DNA from: Gracilaria caudata
Taxonomy: Eukaryota > Rhodophyta > Florideophyceae > Gracilariales > Gracilariaceae
Direction of reading: 5' to 3'
Assembly (NCBI GenBank): GCA_030374735.1
Contig: JASCIV010000208.1
Coordinates: 1 to 32,063 of the forward strand
Length of the DNA: 32,063 nucleotides
In this document: positions 17,064 to 25,787 of the stretch, one piece after another
How positions within the stretch are numbered: the stretch's first letter is position 1
Layout: the number at the start of each line of letters is the position of its first letter
The notes under the pieces: generated by a model
The model's input: only the letters and a program-made list of their open reading frames with translations
Databases searched by the model: none
Told to the model about the DNA's origin: nothing
Position numbers and translations under genes: made by a program

Positions 17064-17613
17064 GAATGGAACAGCAACAGCTTCTGACGTGATAGGACGA
17101 AGTGTTGTTATCGGTGACGAAAGCAGTCGAGAACAAACACAAGAGCTAAGCTACTCTCACGGGACGGATAAAAGCATGCAACGGTGTGTTGCAGCCGTGC
17201 GCTGTCGATGCTCGGCTCGGGGCATGACAAATGAGCATCGTCGACAACGGTAACTTTCAAGCCTTACAGCGGCCTCTGTCTGAGAGGCACCCTCTTGAGA
17301 TCGTTCAGCCTGAGCATCGAGCGTAGTTCACGTTGACACATGGGGCCCGGTGGACACCATGCAAATCGTGCGAAATTCCGAGGCTATCATGTCCTCTAAA
17401 ACCTTTTTCAAAACTTTGAAAACACACGAAAATGCCAAATTTTGCGTTGGAGTTCTTTGATCACTTGATCCAGGGGAGACGCTTCTTTCCCAGCCCGCAG
17501 CGTTCAAACGACGACGATTCATCTCAAGCAGTCCAGCACGCAGACCATCTTCCGCGCCAGGGGCTCTGTTTGGTATCTAAGTGCGCCTATCCAGTTGTCT
17601 ACATCAACGCGAT

Positions 17614-17802
17614 TTAGATCGTCTTGACGGTGCTGTTCTCGTAATCCACTCGACTGTCGGAGTTATTTCGCCATTTTTTCTGTGGAAGATCATCGATCAA
17701 GACCGTTTTGCTCTCTTCCTCGAAATCCGTACGCAGATTTTCGAGAAAGGACAGAAGCTCTCGGCGGTATTGAAGGGCGTCATCAAGCTTCGGCAACAAT
17801 CT
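17614..17802 (-). other. Open protein-like stretch without ATG, possible exon
   Basis: On the minus strand, 62 codons end with a stop at 17614. They read as a plausible polar helical protein (LDDALQYRRELLSFLENLR, then DFEEESKTVLIDDLPQKKW). There is no ATG; the frame opens right after a stop codon that overlaps a pyrimidine-rich run ending in AACAG, which looks like a 3' splice acceptor near 17808. It could be the last exon of a small minus-strand gene overlapping the CCT1 5' end in antisense, or chance. I do not recognise the sequence. Confidence 0.2.
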
Positions 17803-17833
17803 TTTCTGTTAAGATACAAGAATCGAGTTCGCT

Positions 17834-19468
17834 ATGTCTAGCTTAGTCATAAAAGGTCAGCGAGAATCTGGGCAAGATGTTCGCACTGGTAACGTCACAG
17901 CATGCGTAGCTGTTGCTAACATTGTCAAGAGTTCTTTGGGTCCCGTGGGCCTCGACAAAATGCTGGTGGACGAAGTAGGAGATGTCACTGTCACGAATGA
18001 TGGCGCCACAATCTTGAGGCTACTGGAAGTCGAGCATCCTGCCGCAAAGGTATTGACAGAGTTAGCCGCACAACAGGATGAAGAGGTTGGTGACGGAACA
18101 ACATCTGTGGTCATTCTAGCTGCTGAGTTGCTCCGCCGGGCGAATGAACTTGTCCGATCTCGAATTCATCCCACTAACATCATAACTGGATACCGTCTTG
18201 CTATGCGTGAAGGTTGCAAGTATCTGAGAGACAAGCTCGCCAAACCTGTCGATAAGCTCGCACGAGAGACGCTTATTAACGCTGCTAGAACTAGCCTTTC
18301 TAGCAAAATCTTGGGGAGTGCTGAGAGCCTGAAATTCGCTACGATGGCTGTGGATGCTGTCCTGGCCGTAAAAACTCCTACATCAAGCGGCAAGTACAAA
18401 TACCCCATCGAAGCTATACATGTCTTGAAAGCACAAGGAAAGAGCGCAAAGGAGAGCGAACTTCTACCAGGATATGCTTTGAACATGACGAGATCCAGTC
18501 AGCTTATGCCCAGAAGGGTTGCGCCAGCTAAGATCGCTTGTTTGGATGTTGATTTGCGTCGAGCAAAGATGAAGATGGGGGTGTCTGTATTGATCGAGAA
18601 TCCGGAAGAATTGAGCAAAGCTCAGGAAAAGGAACTTGATATTACACGAGACCGAATCAATGCTGTGCTTAAGGCTGGGGCCAATGTTGTCCTCACTACG
18701 AAGGGTATCGATGACGCCGCACTCAAGTATTTTGTAGAGGCTGGTGCTATTGCCGTTCGTCGTGTATCTGAACGAGATCTGGAGCGGATCGCAAAAGCCA
18801 CTGGAGCAACAGTGCAGGTAGCCATGGCCGACCTTGGTGGTGAAGAGTCATTCGACCACTCTCTGCTTGGGTACGCTGATGAAGTATATGAGGAGCGAAT
18901 TCGAGATGATAACATTTTGATAATGAAGAACTGCAAGTCAACGGCGGCTTGCTCTGTTTTATTACGTGGTCCAAATGAGTACATGTGCGACGAGATGTCT
19001 CGGTCATTCCATGACGCTGTCAGTGTAGTGAAGCGGACTTTGGAATCTAATTCCGTCGTGGCAGGGGGAGGCGCAGTCGAAGCTGCCCTTTCGATTCACC
19101 TCGAAAACTTCGCGACAATGATTGGTTCTCGAGAGCAACTGGCCATCGCAGAATTTGCGGAAGCTCTTCTAGTAATCCCGAAGACTCTGGCAATGAACGC
19201 GGCGCATGATTCAACAGATCTGGTGGCGAAGCTCAAGGCAGTTCACCATGCCGCACAAAACGAAGACTCCAAAGCGAAGCTATCTTCCTTCGGACTTGAT
19301 CTAGATGCTGGATCTCTCCGGGACAATCTTTCAGAAGGGGTTGTAGAACCGGCTGTCAGCAAGAAGAAAATTATCCAGTTCGCTACGGAGGCTGCTCTGA
19401 CTATCATTCGTATCGATGATTTGGTCAAAATTGACAAGAAAGAAGATGATGGCTCTGTACCATACTAA
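17834..19468 (+). CDS. CCT1: T-complex protein 1 subunit alpha (cytosolic chaperonin CCT1)
   Basis: This 544-residue subunit belongs to the hetero-oligomeric TRiC/CCT chaperonin that folds actin, tubulin and other cytosolic proteins using ATP. Group II chaperonin motifs are present: NDGATIL at 55-61, the nucleotide-binding GDGTT at 86-90, and GGGAVE at 411-416. The alpha subunit is identified by LLEVEHPAAKVL right after NDGATI, by GYALNMTRSSQLMPRRV in the apical domain, and by the C-terminal QFATEAALTIIRIDDLVKI. Length matches the family. The ATG at 17834 gives the normal short N-terminus. One oddity is the absence of the longer Gly/acidic tail seen in some orthologues; it ends KKEDDGSVPY. 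It converges on the SDHAF4 gene with only 49 bp between stop codons, so the 3' ends of the two transcripts must overlap or be very short. Confidence 0.97.
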   Translation: MSSLVIKGQRESGQDVRTGNVTACVAVANIVKSSLGPVGLDKMLVDEVGDVTVTNDGATILRLLEVEHPAAKVLTELAAQQDEEVGDGTTSVVILAAELLRRANELVRSRIHPTNIITGYRLAMREGCKYLRDKLAKPVDKLARETLINAARTSLSSKILGSAESLKFATMAVDAVLAVKTPTSSGKYKYPIEAIHVLKAQGKSAKESELLPGYALNMTRSSQLMPRRVAPAKIACLDVDLRRAKMKMGVSVLIENPEELSKAQEKELDITRDRINAVLKAGANVVLTTKGIDDAALKYFVEAGAIAVRRVSERDLERIAKATGATVQVAMADLGGEESFDHSLLGYADEVYEERIRDDNILIMKNCKSTAACSVLLRGPNEYMCDEMSRSFHDAVSVVKRTLESNSVVAGGGAVEAALSIHLENFATMIGSREQLAIAEFAEALLVIPKTLAMNAAHDSTDLVAKLKAVHHAAQNEDSKAKLSSFGLDLDAGSLRDNLSEGVVEPAVSKKKIIQFATEAALTIIRIDDLVKIDKKEDDGSVPY

Positions 19469-19517
19469 CGATAGACTAGCAGTAAAGTTCTTGGAAGTCT
19501 GAGCATTTGAGCACATG

Positions 19518-19859
19518 TTAAAAATCGCTTACTCGACCTTTTGATGACCAATCTCCATATCGAGTTGGCTCGTAACCACGAGGTCCTCCCCATTCAGGCC
19601 CATTTGGCGCGTCTTTGTTCCACATCTCCACCATTTCTCGTTCTTCGAGCTCTGGCGAATGGGCGTCGACTGGATTCTGTTGAACAGAGTTCTCTCCATT
19701 ATCTTCTTTCCCTTTTTGCTTAGAATCGTTTGGTGCCTTTGACGCAGTATTGCGTTGCAGCAGTATGCGAACGCTGAAGGGAGCAGACTTCCGAAACATT
19801 TCACCCACTCCTCGGCGAGCGTTCAGGGACAGAACCGTCGGAATATAGAGAGAGGTCAT
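19518..19859 (-). CDS. SDHAF4: Succinate dehydrogenase assembly factor 4 (SDHAF4/Sdh8, DUF1674)
   Basis: This 113-residue mitochondrial protein binds the flavinylated SDHA subunit and protects it until it joins SDHB in complex II. Identification rests on the C-terminal block at residues 92-113, GPRGYEPTRYGDWSSKGRVSDF in short form. It matches the family's G(P)EPTRYGDWE.KGR..DF signature, including the terminal SDF. The N-terminus (residues 1-40) has few acids and several Arg (ARRG, FRK, RILLQR), as expected of a mitochondrial presequence. The middle is a polar disordered linker. The length is typical. In many orthologues a Cys stands where Val110 is here. The ATG at 19859 lies in TCATGA, so it overlaps a start codon on the other strand that opens a 136-codon frame of doubtful status. 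Confidence 0.87.
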   Translation of the reverse strand: MTSLYIPTVLSLNARRGVGEMFRKSAPFSVRILLQRNTASKAPNDSKQKGKEDNGENSVQQNPVDAHSPELEEREMVEMWNKDAPNGPEWGGPRGYEPTRYGDWSSKGRVSDF

Positions 19860-20334
19860 GAAATCGAGCTTTAATGCTCTTGTTGAACAGATGGAACCAG
19901 TAGGAATGATATCCGCAAGAGTGCATCAGGTTGCCAACGTCGTCTGGGCATGCCGCCTGAAACGGTTCTCCATTTCTCGAGTTTTTCAATCATCTACGAA
20001 GGGTATCTTACAAAGCCCTGGATTTCAAACTTTTTACGCTCCCTTTTTATCTGCAGATTCTGCCTGCATCACGGTGGACAGTGGAGTAAAAGCGCTCTCC
20101 TTCACTCTTTCTTCTCGCCGAAGACGAAGCCAGCTACCCTTCGTACGTAGCGTTGGCGTTCCAGCGGTTCGGGCTGGGTCGGATTTCCTCATCAAATACC
20201 ACCGGTATGTCCATTCGCGCAAAACTTCTCACCGGAAAGCTCCCCAGAATCGCATCTCTCCGAAGTGAAACGACGCTATATTCGACATTGCAAAGCCTCT
20301 AGTGCGGTTCTTTCATCGTAAGGTAAGAGCTGGA
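19860..20334. promoter_or_regulatory. Divergent promoter region between SDHAF4 and MLH3
   Basis: SDHAF4 and the MLH3-like gene point away from each other across 0.48 kb, so both promoters should be here. On the plus strand an open frame runs from an ATG at 19858 to a TGA at 20266-20268, in the same reading frame as MLH3. Its product is Ser/Arg-rich with no recognisable domain. It may be a chance frame or a leader ORF. A donor-like AAG|GTAAGA occurs at 20319-20327, just before the MLH3 ATG. Confidence 0.45.
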
Positions 20335-22101
20335 ATGTCTCTCATTAGACCGCTTTCTTCAGAGTCTGTACATGTTCTCACCAACACAGTTTTCCTGACT
20401 AACTATGAACTGATAGTCAGCAAAACCCTTGAACACTTTATTCGAGCGGCCTCCAGTGATATCACTGTGAAACTAAATCCTTCTGCCCTTCGCTTCACTT
20501 TGATCGCCAAAAAGGCACCGAATTTCCCGCCGTTAGATTTGTTGGAAACGTTGTCAGCACAATGCTCTATCGAGTACCGATGCAAAAACCAAGCTGTTCA
20601 CATGCGAGGGACCGAAGTATTGAGCGAGGAAATCGAGACAGATGTTCTTGAAGGTTGCGAGCTCGACGTTTGGGAAATGTTTTATGCTGTTCCGGTTCGT
20701 CGTCGCTTGCAACAAGCACGTGATCACCTCGATGTCATCAACGCCACTCGAAGTCATGTCATATCCGTCGTTTTCGCCAACCCAGATATTCGCTGTATAT
20801 TACGCGCTGAAGGCAGACAGAAGGCAGAGGTGCTTTTGTGGTCTGGCAATGGACTCAGAGCGGACGACATTCAATCAGTATTAGGCACAACCGGGCTCTC
20901 ATTTTCGGAAGTACGACTCCAATTGAGGGACAAGCTTATAACCGGGTTTGTATCTCGTTCAGGATTCTCCAATTCAAGAATTCAGTATGCAGCTCTGGAC
21001 GGGGATTCTGGGGCAGAATGGCTATCTGACATAGTAAAGACTGCGTGGAAGAGATTCTTGAAGTGTAAAGCTTCGCAGCCCCGCAACTCATCGAACCAGA
21101 GCCCAGAAAAGCTCGGACGCCATGCAGCCTTTGTGATACAATGCGTCACAAGCGATCTAGAAAGGAGGATATGTCCAAAACGAGACACAACTGTCAGACT
21201 AAGGCGAGAAGCACAGAATGAGCTGCTTGTCGCAGTACTCCATGTGCTAATGGGTACGAAGAAGAGAAAGTTCCAATGGAGTAATAGGAGAGAACCTATT
21301 GAACCTCATGGGGATATGGATTCGAAAAGACCTCGATTTGAAGAAACAAAAGTGCGAAGACGAGTAGAGATACCTTCAATCTCAATGCAACGAGTTCGTC
21401 TAGGAAAAAAGAATTCAATTGGGTCATTTTCAGAATGCGTTTTTCAGAAGCATGCTATAGAATGGTGTAGCCCTGTGTACAACAACAGCGCCACGACAGG
21501 GCTTCAAGGGCATGAGTGGGAACGATCGGCTGTGTCAATACGTAAGGAACGGCTTGCACACGTTCGAATTGTGGGACAAGTAGATTGCAAATTCATAGTG
21601 GTCTCTGATGAGAGAGGCTTGTATGTAGTGGACCAGCACGCTGCCTCAGAGCGAGATTTGTTCGAAAGGTTCCTACGCAAAGCAAGACGGGAAATCAAAT
21701 CCGTAGAGTGTCTGGAGATCATAAGATTGTCCAGGGAGCGAAAGGAAATCGCATTGCGGCATTCGGAGGTACTCTTGAAATGGGGTTGGCGTTTGATGAT
21801 AACTGAAGAACGGGTGGTCCTTGCCGGTGTTCCTCGCGTTTGCGATTTGTTGATGACCGAGAGTCATCTTTTCGAACTTCTAGATGAACTTTGTGAAAAG
21901 GAAAAGGGCGTTGTGGAAGGAACTATACCTCTCTACGTTTGGCAAACGGTTGCTACTCTCGCTTGCCACAAAGCAGTGCGATTCGGGGATCGTCTGTCCT
22001 ACGAACAAAGCGAAAATGTAATACGAGCCTTGGCCAAGTGCGACAATCCGTTCTGTTGTGCCCATGGAAGACCATCAATAGTTCCTATTGCAACCTTTTA
22101 G
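20335..22101 (+). CDS. MLH3: MutL homologue, MLH3 type, with degenerate ATPase site
   Basis: This 588-residue protein should pair with MLH1 (MutL-gamma), a nicking endonuclease in meiotic crossing-over and mismatch repair. The metal-binding endonuclease motif DQHA(x)2E(x)4E is at 433-444, A-C-H-K-A-V-R-F-G-D at 543-552, and CAHGRPSIVP at 575-584. The CAHGRPS form points to MLH3 rather than PMS1/PMS2, which have CPHGRP. The transducer domain is recognisable (GCELDVWEMFYAVPVRRR at 107-124; ITGFVSRSGFS at 202-212). The N-terminal GHKL fold is odd. Aligned by eye with MutL, the catalytic Glu is Lys30, the Mg-binding Asn is His34, and the DxGxG and GFRGEAL segments are missing, as if about 40 residues including the ATP lid were deleted. 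The ATG at 20335 begins the alignable region; nearby upstream codons in frame offer no other ATG. Confidence 0.88.
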   Translation: MSLIRPLSSESVHVLTNTVFLTNYELIVSKTLEHFIRAASSDITVKLNPSALRFTLIAKKAPNFPPLDLLETLSAQCSIEYRCKNQAVHMRGTEVLSEEIETDVLEGCELDVWEMFYAVPVRRRLQQARDHLDVINATRSHVISVVFANPDIRCILRAEGRQKAEVLLWSGNGLRADDIQSVLGTTGLSFSEVRLQLRDKLITGFVSRSGFSNSRIQYAALDGDSGAEWLSDIVKTAWKRFLKCKASQPRNSSNQSPEKLGRHAAFVIQCVTSDLERRICPKRDTTVRLRREAQNELLVAVLHVLMGTKKRKFQWSNRREPIEPHGDMDSKRPRFEETKVRRRVEIPSISMQRVRLGKKNSIGSFSECVFQKHAIEWCSPVYNNSATTGLQGHEWERSAVSIRKERLAHVRIVGQVDCKFIVVSDERGLYVVDQHAASERDLFERFLRKARREIKSVECLEIIRLSRERKEIALRHSEVLLKWGWRLMITEERVVLAGVPRVCDLLMTESHLFELLDELCEKEKGVVEGTIPLYVWQTVATLACHKAVRFGDRLSYEQSENVIRALAKCDNPFCCAHGRPSIVPIATF

Positions 22102-23063
22102 TGTCAAACATAGAGGCCTCAATGATTTCTGCTGGCCAGCCAGCCAGCCAGTATTGGATCATCATCTTGGCTCGGCGTGATTAGATCGGGTGTGAAAAAA
22201 GGTAATAACGGCGACGAAGAGGGCGAAACAAGTTTCCGGCGTTAGAACCTGTGAGTGATGTTGGAAACGGTTCTATGTAGATGCTGGAAACCCGCCGATG
22301 GCCGCATAAAGCAAGGCAGCACTCTACGACAGACCATGTTTACAATTCGAAGTTTTCCTCAACTGTAGAGCGGTCGAAATCGCTTCGGTTTGCTCAGTTC
22401 CTGGCTGCAATCGCCATGAACGGTGACAATTTTCGTGCGTGGCAATCCATTCGATTGCAATCCTGTCGTTTTGAGGACCTTGTAGGTTCCGTCATGGAAA
22501 TCCAGGACAGTGCCGTGGGTAGTAAGAGGGCTACCTCCTGTCAGAGACATGTACGATTTCCATTCATGATTTCTTTGCTCGTTGGACAAATCAACGCTGC
22601 TATTGATCACTGAGAATGGTCGTACTGACACTAGTGTATTTGTTGTTCCAGGCAAACAAGAGCATTTAATTGCGATTTTCAACTACGTTGTGCTGTTACA
22701 GGGGTAGATAAGAGGGCTAGCTATAGCTTTGCAGATAATACGCTGCGTCGGAAGCAGAGAGACGTGTGTTCTTTGGTTGTGGCGCCCTAATGCGGGGGAG
22801 GAGAGCAAGAGTCTCGCCGCGAGGCGGCGGCGGTGGACGGCAGGGTCTGCTGCCAATTTCAGCGGCTTGTGTCCAGGTTCGAGATTTTGTACATTTGGAA
22901 TTTCTACAGTATCAGGTATACGAACGTGGGCAAAACTGTCTGCAGTAGAATAATATTCTACCGTTTTGGAGGTATCCAATTCTCGTTATTTCCCCCGTCA
23001 ACGGTGATACCGTTATATTCAAACTTGGTTGCTTCACACAAATACTTCATCCACTCTTCTACG
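22102..23063. other. Spacer between MLH3 and the DEVH-box helicase
   Basis: This 0.96 kb stretch should contain the helicase promoter and the MLH3 3' end. A short (GCCA)n tract is at 22134-22152. The minus strand is open from about 22979 down to 22359 except for one TAG, but without convincing ATG starts. The lower part contains a TVLDFHDGTYKV stretch that recalls Ig-like/filamin repeats; I do not call it. No promoter element stands out. Confidence 0.45.
22134..22152. repeat. Short (GCCA)n tandem repeat
   Basis: Four consecutive GCCA units (GGCCAGCCAGCCAGCCAGT) lie about 30 bp after the MLH3 stop codon. It is a minor microsatellite. Confidence 0.7.
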
Positions 23064-25205
23064 ATGAAAAGGAAACGAACGACGGAGATTGTCGCGGTGA
23101 AGAAAGATCAAAGCCTTCCTGTCCTTCAGAAATCTCAAGAGATACTCTCTGCTCTTGCCGCGAACGACGTACTAATTCTAGTCTCGGAAACTGGGTCGGG
23201 CAAAACTACTCAACTCCCTCAAATCATTCTCGATGACGCACCAGGCTCATCCGTGCTCGTAACTCAACCCCGTCGCGTCGCCGCCATAGCAGTTGCTACT
23301 CGTGTTGCAGAAGAGCGCGGATCAATTCTTGGAGAGAGCGTTGGGTATGCCGTTCGCTTCGAGAATAAATCTAGTCGAACCGCCACTCGAATACGTTACG
23401 TGACGGATGGAGTTCTCTTGCGTGAAACTCTTACCGACGGGTTCTCAGCATTAAAAAGACGTTATTCCCATGTCATTGTGGATGAAGTCCATGAGCGTTC
23501 CGTCAATACTGACATTGTCCTGGGCGCTATCAAAGAAACCCTAGCACCACCCACATCCCCGAATGGCGACCAGAGACCGCTCACTGGTCTTTCTGGACTT
23601 CTTAGAAGCAAGTTGGCCTTTAAGGTTGTAATTATGTCTGCCACAACTGATGCAGAGAAGATTGCCCACTTCTTTCGGAATGGGACAAATTTGAATGTTA
23701 AGCAGCTTGGTATCTCTGGACGAATTTACAAAGTGAACATGATGTTTGCGACAGAGCCTGTTTCGGACTATGTTGACGGTGCGGTTGAAGCTGCGCTTCA
23801 AGTACACACTGGATACTCATCCTCAGGTCATATCCTTGTGTTCCTCCCAGGTCAAGAAGATATAATGTCTGCTATAGGTCTTCTCAAAGCAAAGCTGCGG
23901 CACCGGCTCAATAAGGACCAAAGAAGATCGGTCATTATCCTTCCATTATTCGCAGCACAACCCCCATCTGAGCAGATACGGGCGATCGCGGACTTACCGG
24001 AGAAGATGCGTGCAACACATCGAAAGATCATTTTTGCCACAAACATAGCGGAGACAAGTATTACCATCCCTGGCGTCAGCTACGTTGTGGATAGCGGTGT
24101 TGCGAAAGTAAGAACACTAATTCCTCACAACGGGCTGTATACAGAAGTGCTTCGGGTGCAACCTATTAGCCAGGCACAGGCGGAACAACGTAAAGGACGT
24201 GCCGGTCGTACGGGCCCAGGATATCTCTTTCGCTTGTATACACAAGACCATTACAATAAGCTTGAAAAGTTTCCCAAACCGGAAATTCTCCGTGTCGATG
24301 CCACAGCAACGCAGCTTCAGATCATTGCTCTGACGCATTTTGGACGTAAACAACGTGAGCAGAACCATTTTCGTTTTCCTCTATTGGATAAGATCCCTCG
24401 ACATGCTCGTGAACGGGCTTTAGAAACTCTCTATGCCCTTGGTGCCGTTGACAAGAACATGAAACTCACTGAAACAGGAGAGCTTATGGCGCGAATTCCT
24501 GCTACTCCTATGCTCGCGAGAAGTCTGTTGGAGTCATTGAGGTTAGGATGCGTTGATTCAATGCTTTCGACTGCAGCCGTTCTCAGCGTAGAAGGATCAA
24601 TTCTCTTCAGACCACCAAACAAAATTGATCAAGCGAAAGCCGCGCACAGGCGCTTCGTGAGTTCATATGGAGACCACCTAACACTAGTAAACGCGCTTCA
24701 CGCATACCTGCAGCGCGCACCAACGAGGAAGCTGGAGTTTTGCAAAGATCACTTTCTCAATTACCGTACGCTGGCATCTGCTGAAAATATTAGGAATCAG
24801 CTCTCAGTGGTCATGCAGCAGGGTGACATGGTTTCGTGGGGTCTAACTCACCCGTTCCCGAAAGGTGACCAGGAAGAAATAGAAGATTCGAGTTCAGAGG
24901 ATCTTGTGAGGAGGTGTCTTGTTGCAGGCTATTTCCGACACATTGCGAGAAGACGGAGTGAGGATGGGAAATATGTTCCGATTAGAAATGCAAAGGGAAT
25001 AGGCTCTCTTGAACAAGGAGCGGATATACATCCCAGTTCGTCTTTCAGGTCGTTTAAGCAAAAGAAAATTCCCACCCTAGTTGTGTATAATGAGCTGGTT
25101 TGGACTACAAAAATCTACCTGCGTACGGTATGTAGTATCGAACATTCCTGGGTCCCTCTGCACAGCAGCAACTACTTTAAAGTAAGGAACGTTGGAGTAG
25201 ATTAA
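23064..25205 (+). CDS. DEAH/RHA-family RNA helicase, DHR2/DHX33-like (DEVH variant)
   Basis: This 713-residue protein is almost all helicase core. Motif I is SETGSGKTT at 41-49, then QPRRVAAI, motif II DEVH at 140-143 (Val in place of the usual Ala), motif III SAT at 192-194, FLPGQEDI, ATNIAETSITIPG, and motif VI QRKGRAGRTG at 375-384. The winged-helix, ratchet and OB-fold regions follow, including VVYNELVWTTKIYLRTV near the end. The very short N-terminal extension and total length fit the compact group containing yeast Dhr2 and human DHX33/DHX35 rather than the longer splicing helicases. Dhr2-type enzymes act in the nucleolus in early 18S rRNA processing. The frame is open 77 codons further upstream, but the KRKR-start ATG at 23064 fits the family. 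Assignment to a precise orthologue group is uncertain. Confidence 0.92.
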   Translation: MKRKRTTEIVAVKKDQSLPVLQKSQEILSALAANDVLILVSETGSGKTTQLPQIILDDAPGSSVLVTQPRRVAAIAVATRVAEERGSILGESVGYAVRFENKSSRTATRIRYVTDGVLLRETLTDGFSALKRRYSHVIVDEVHERSVNTDIVLGAIKETLAPPTSPNGDQRPLTGLSGLLRSKLAFKVVIMSATTDAEKIAHFFRNGTNLNVKQLGISGRIYKVNMMFATEPVSDYVDGAVEAALQVHTGYSSSGHILVFLPGQEDIMSAIGLLKAKLRHRLNKDQRRSVIILPLFAAQPPSEQIRAIADLPEKMRATHRKIIFATNIAETSITIPGVSYVVDSGVAKVRTLIPHNGLYTEVLRVQPISQAQAEQRKGRAGRTGPGYLFRLYTQDHYNKLEKFPKPEILRVDATATQLQIIALTHFGRKQREQNHFRFPLLDKIPRHARERALETLYALGAVDKNMKLTETGELMARIPATPMLARSLLESLRLGCVDSMLSTAAVLSVEGSILFRPPNKIDQAKAAHRRFVSSYGDHLTLVNALHAYLQRAPTRKLEFCKDHFLNYRTLASAENIRNQLSVVMQQGDMVSWGLTHPFPKGDQEEIEDSSSEDLVRRCLVAGYFRHIARRRSEDGKYVPIRNAKGIGSLEQGADIHPSSSFRSFKQKKIPTLVVYNELVWTTKIYLRTVCSIEHSWVPLHSSNYFKVRNVGVD

Positions 25206-25787
25206 ACTCAAAATCGGCATCTCCCGGACTGAAGCCGATAACTACCCTTCTGCGGAGGTAGTTCCAGCTACATGAGCCGACGATGATCCAAGCGGGATAC
25301 GGTAAAAGAGCAAAAGGGTTTAGCTCCCACGAAATTCGGATTTTGAATACTGTAAAGGTATTTGAGCGCGACTTGATCCTTGAAAGCCCCGAATTTTTGA
25401 ACTTTTGCTCGACGCTACCCTTGTAAATTGGGTTCTCCCACATGCCCGCGTTTTCTGCCTGGTTGTAACATGCTCCTTGATAACGTACCGTCGTAGAACT
25501 TTGACCACCGCGCTTTGACAAAGGGCGGACCTGTGAACATCAGGTGAGGGAGCTTACGAAGCGTTCTGGGGCACATACAAAGCTTGGTTCCATCTTGAAA
25601 ATAAGTGTGCGTCTCCTTTCGCGATTTCGGCTGGCAAAGCTGTCCTGAGGCGCCCAGATCATCACATCTCGACATCGCATGTTCAATGCAATAGTTTTCT
25701 TCTTTCCGAACTTTCTCAACACGTGAATGGAAATTGATTCGTGCGACTCTGGAAAAGACATCCTCTCGTTCATCCCTTATCTAAGAG
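25206..25787. other. Spacer upstream of the nucleoporin gene
   Basis: This 0.58 kb stretch lies between two plus-strand genes. Only short, unremarkable open frames on the minus strand and no clear promoter motif were seen. An in-frame TAA at 25782-25784 sits two codons before the nucleoporin ATG, which fixes that start unless an upstream exon is spliced in. Confidence 0.5.

Larger units (their letters stand above)
16963..17833. promoter_or_regulatory. Divergent spacer between elongase and CCT1
   Basis: The elongase and CCT1 point away from each other, so this 0.87 kb stretch carries both promoters. A TATA-like element for the elongase is at 17056-17063. No comparable element was found close to CCT1. 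Within 17614-17802 the minus strand has an open, protein-like stretch without an ATG (listed separately). Confidence 0.5.

Noticed and set aside
20302..20334. Earlier start for MLH3 at 20302
   Set aside because: That codon is GTG, not ATG; the first ATG in frame is at 20335, immediately before the residues that align with MLH3.
22833..23063. N-terminal extension of 77 codons on the DEVH-box helicase
   Set aside because: No helicase or targeting features are visible, and it begins in spacer DNA; the ATG at 23064 gives the usual short basic N-terminus before motif I.
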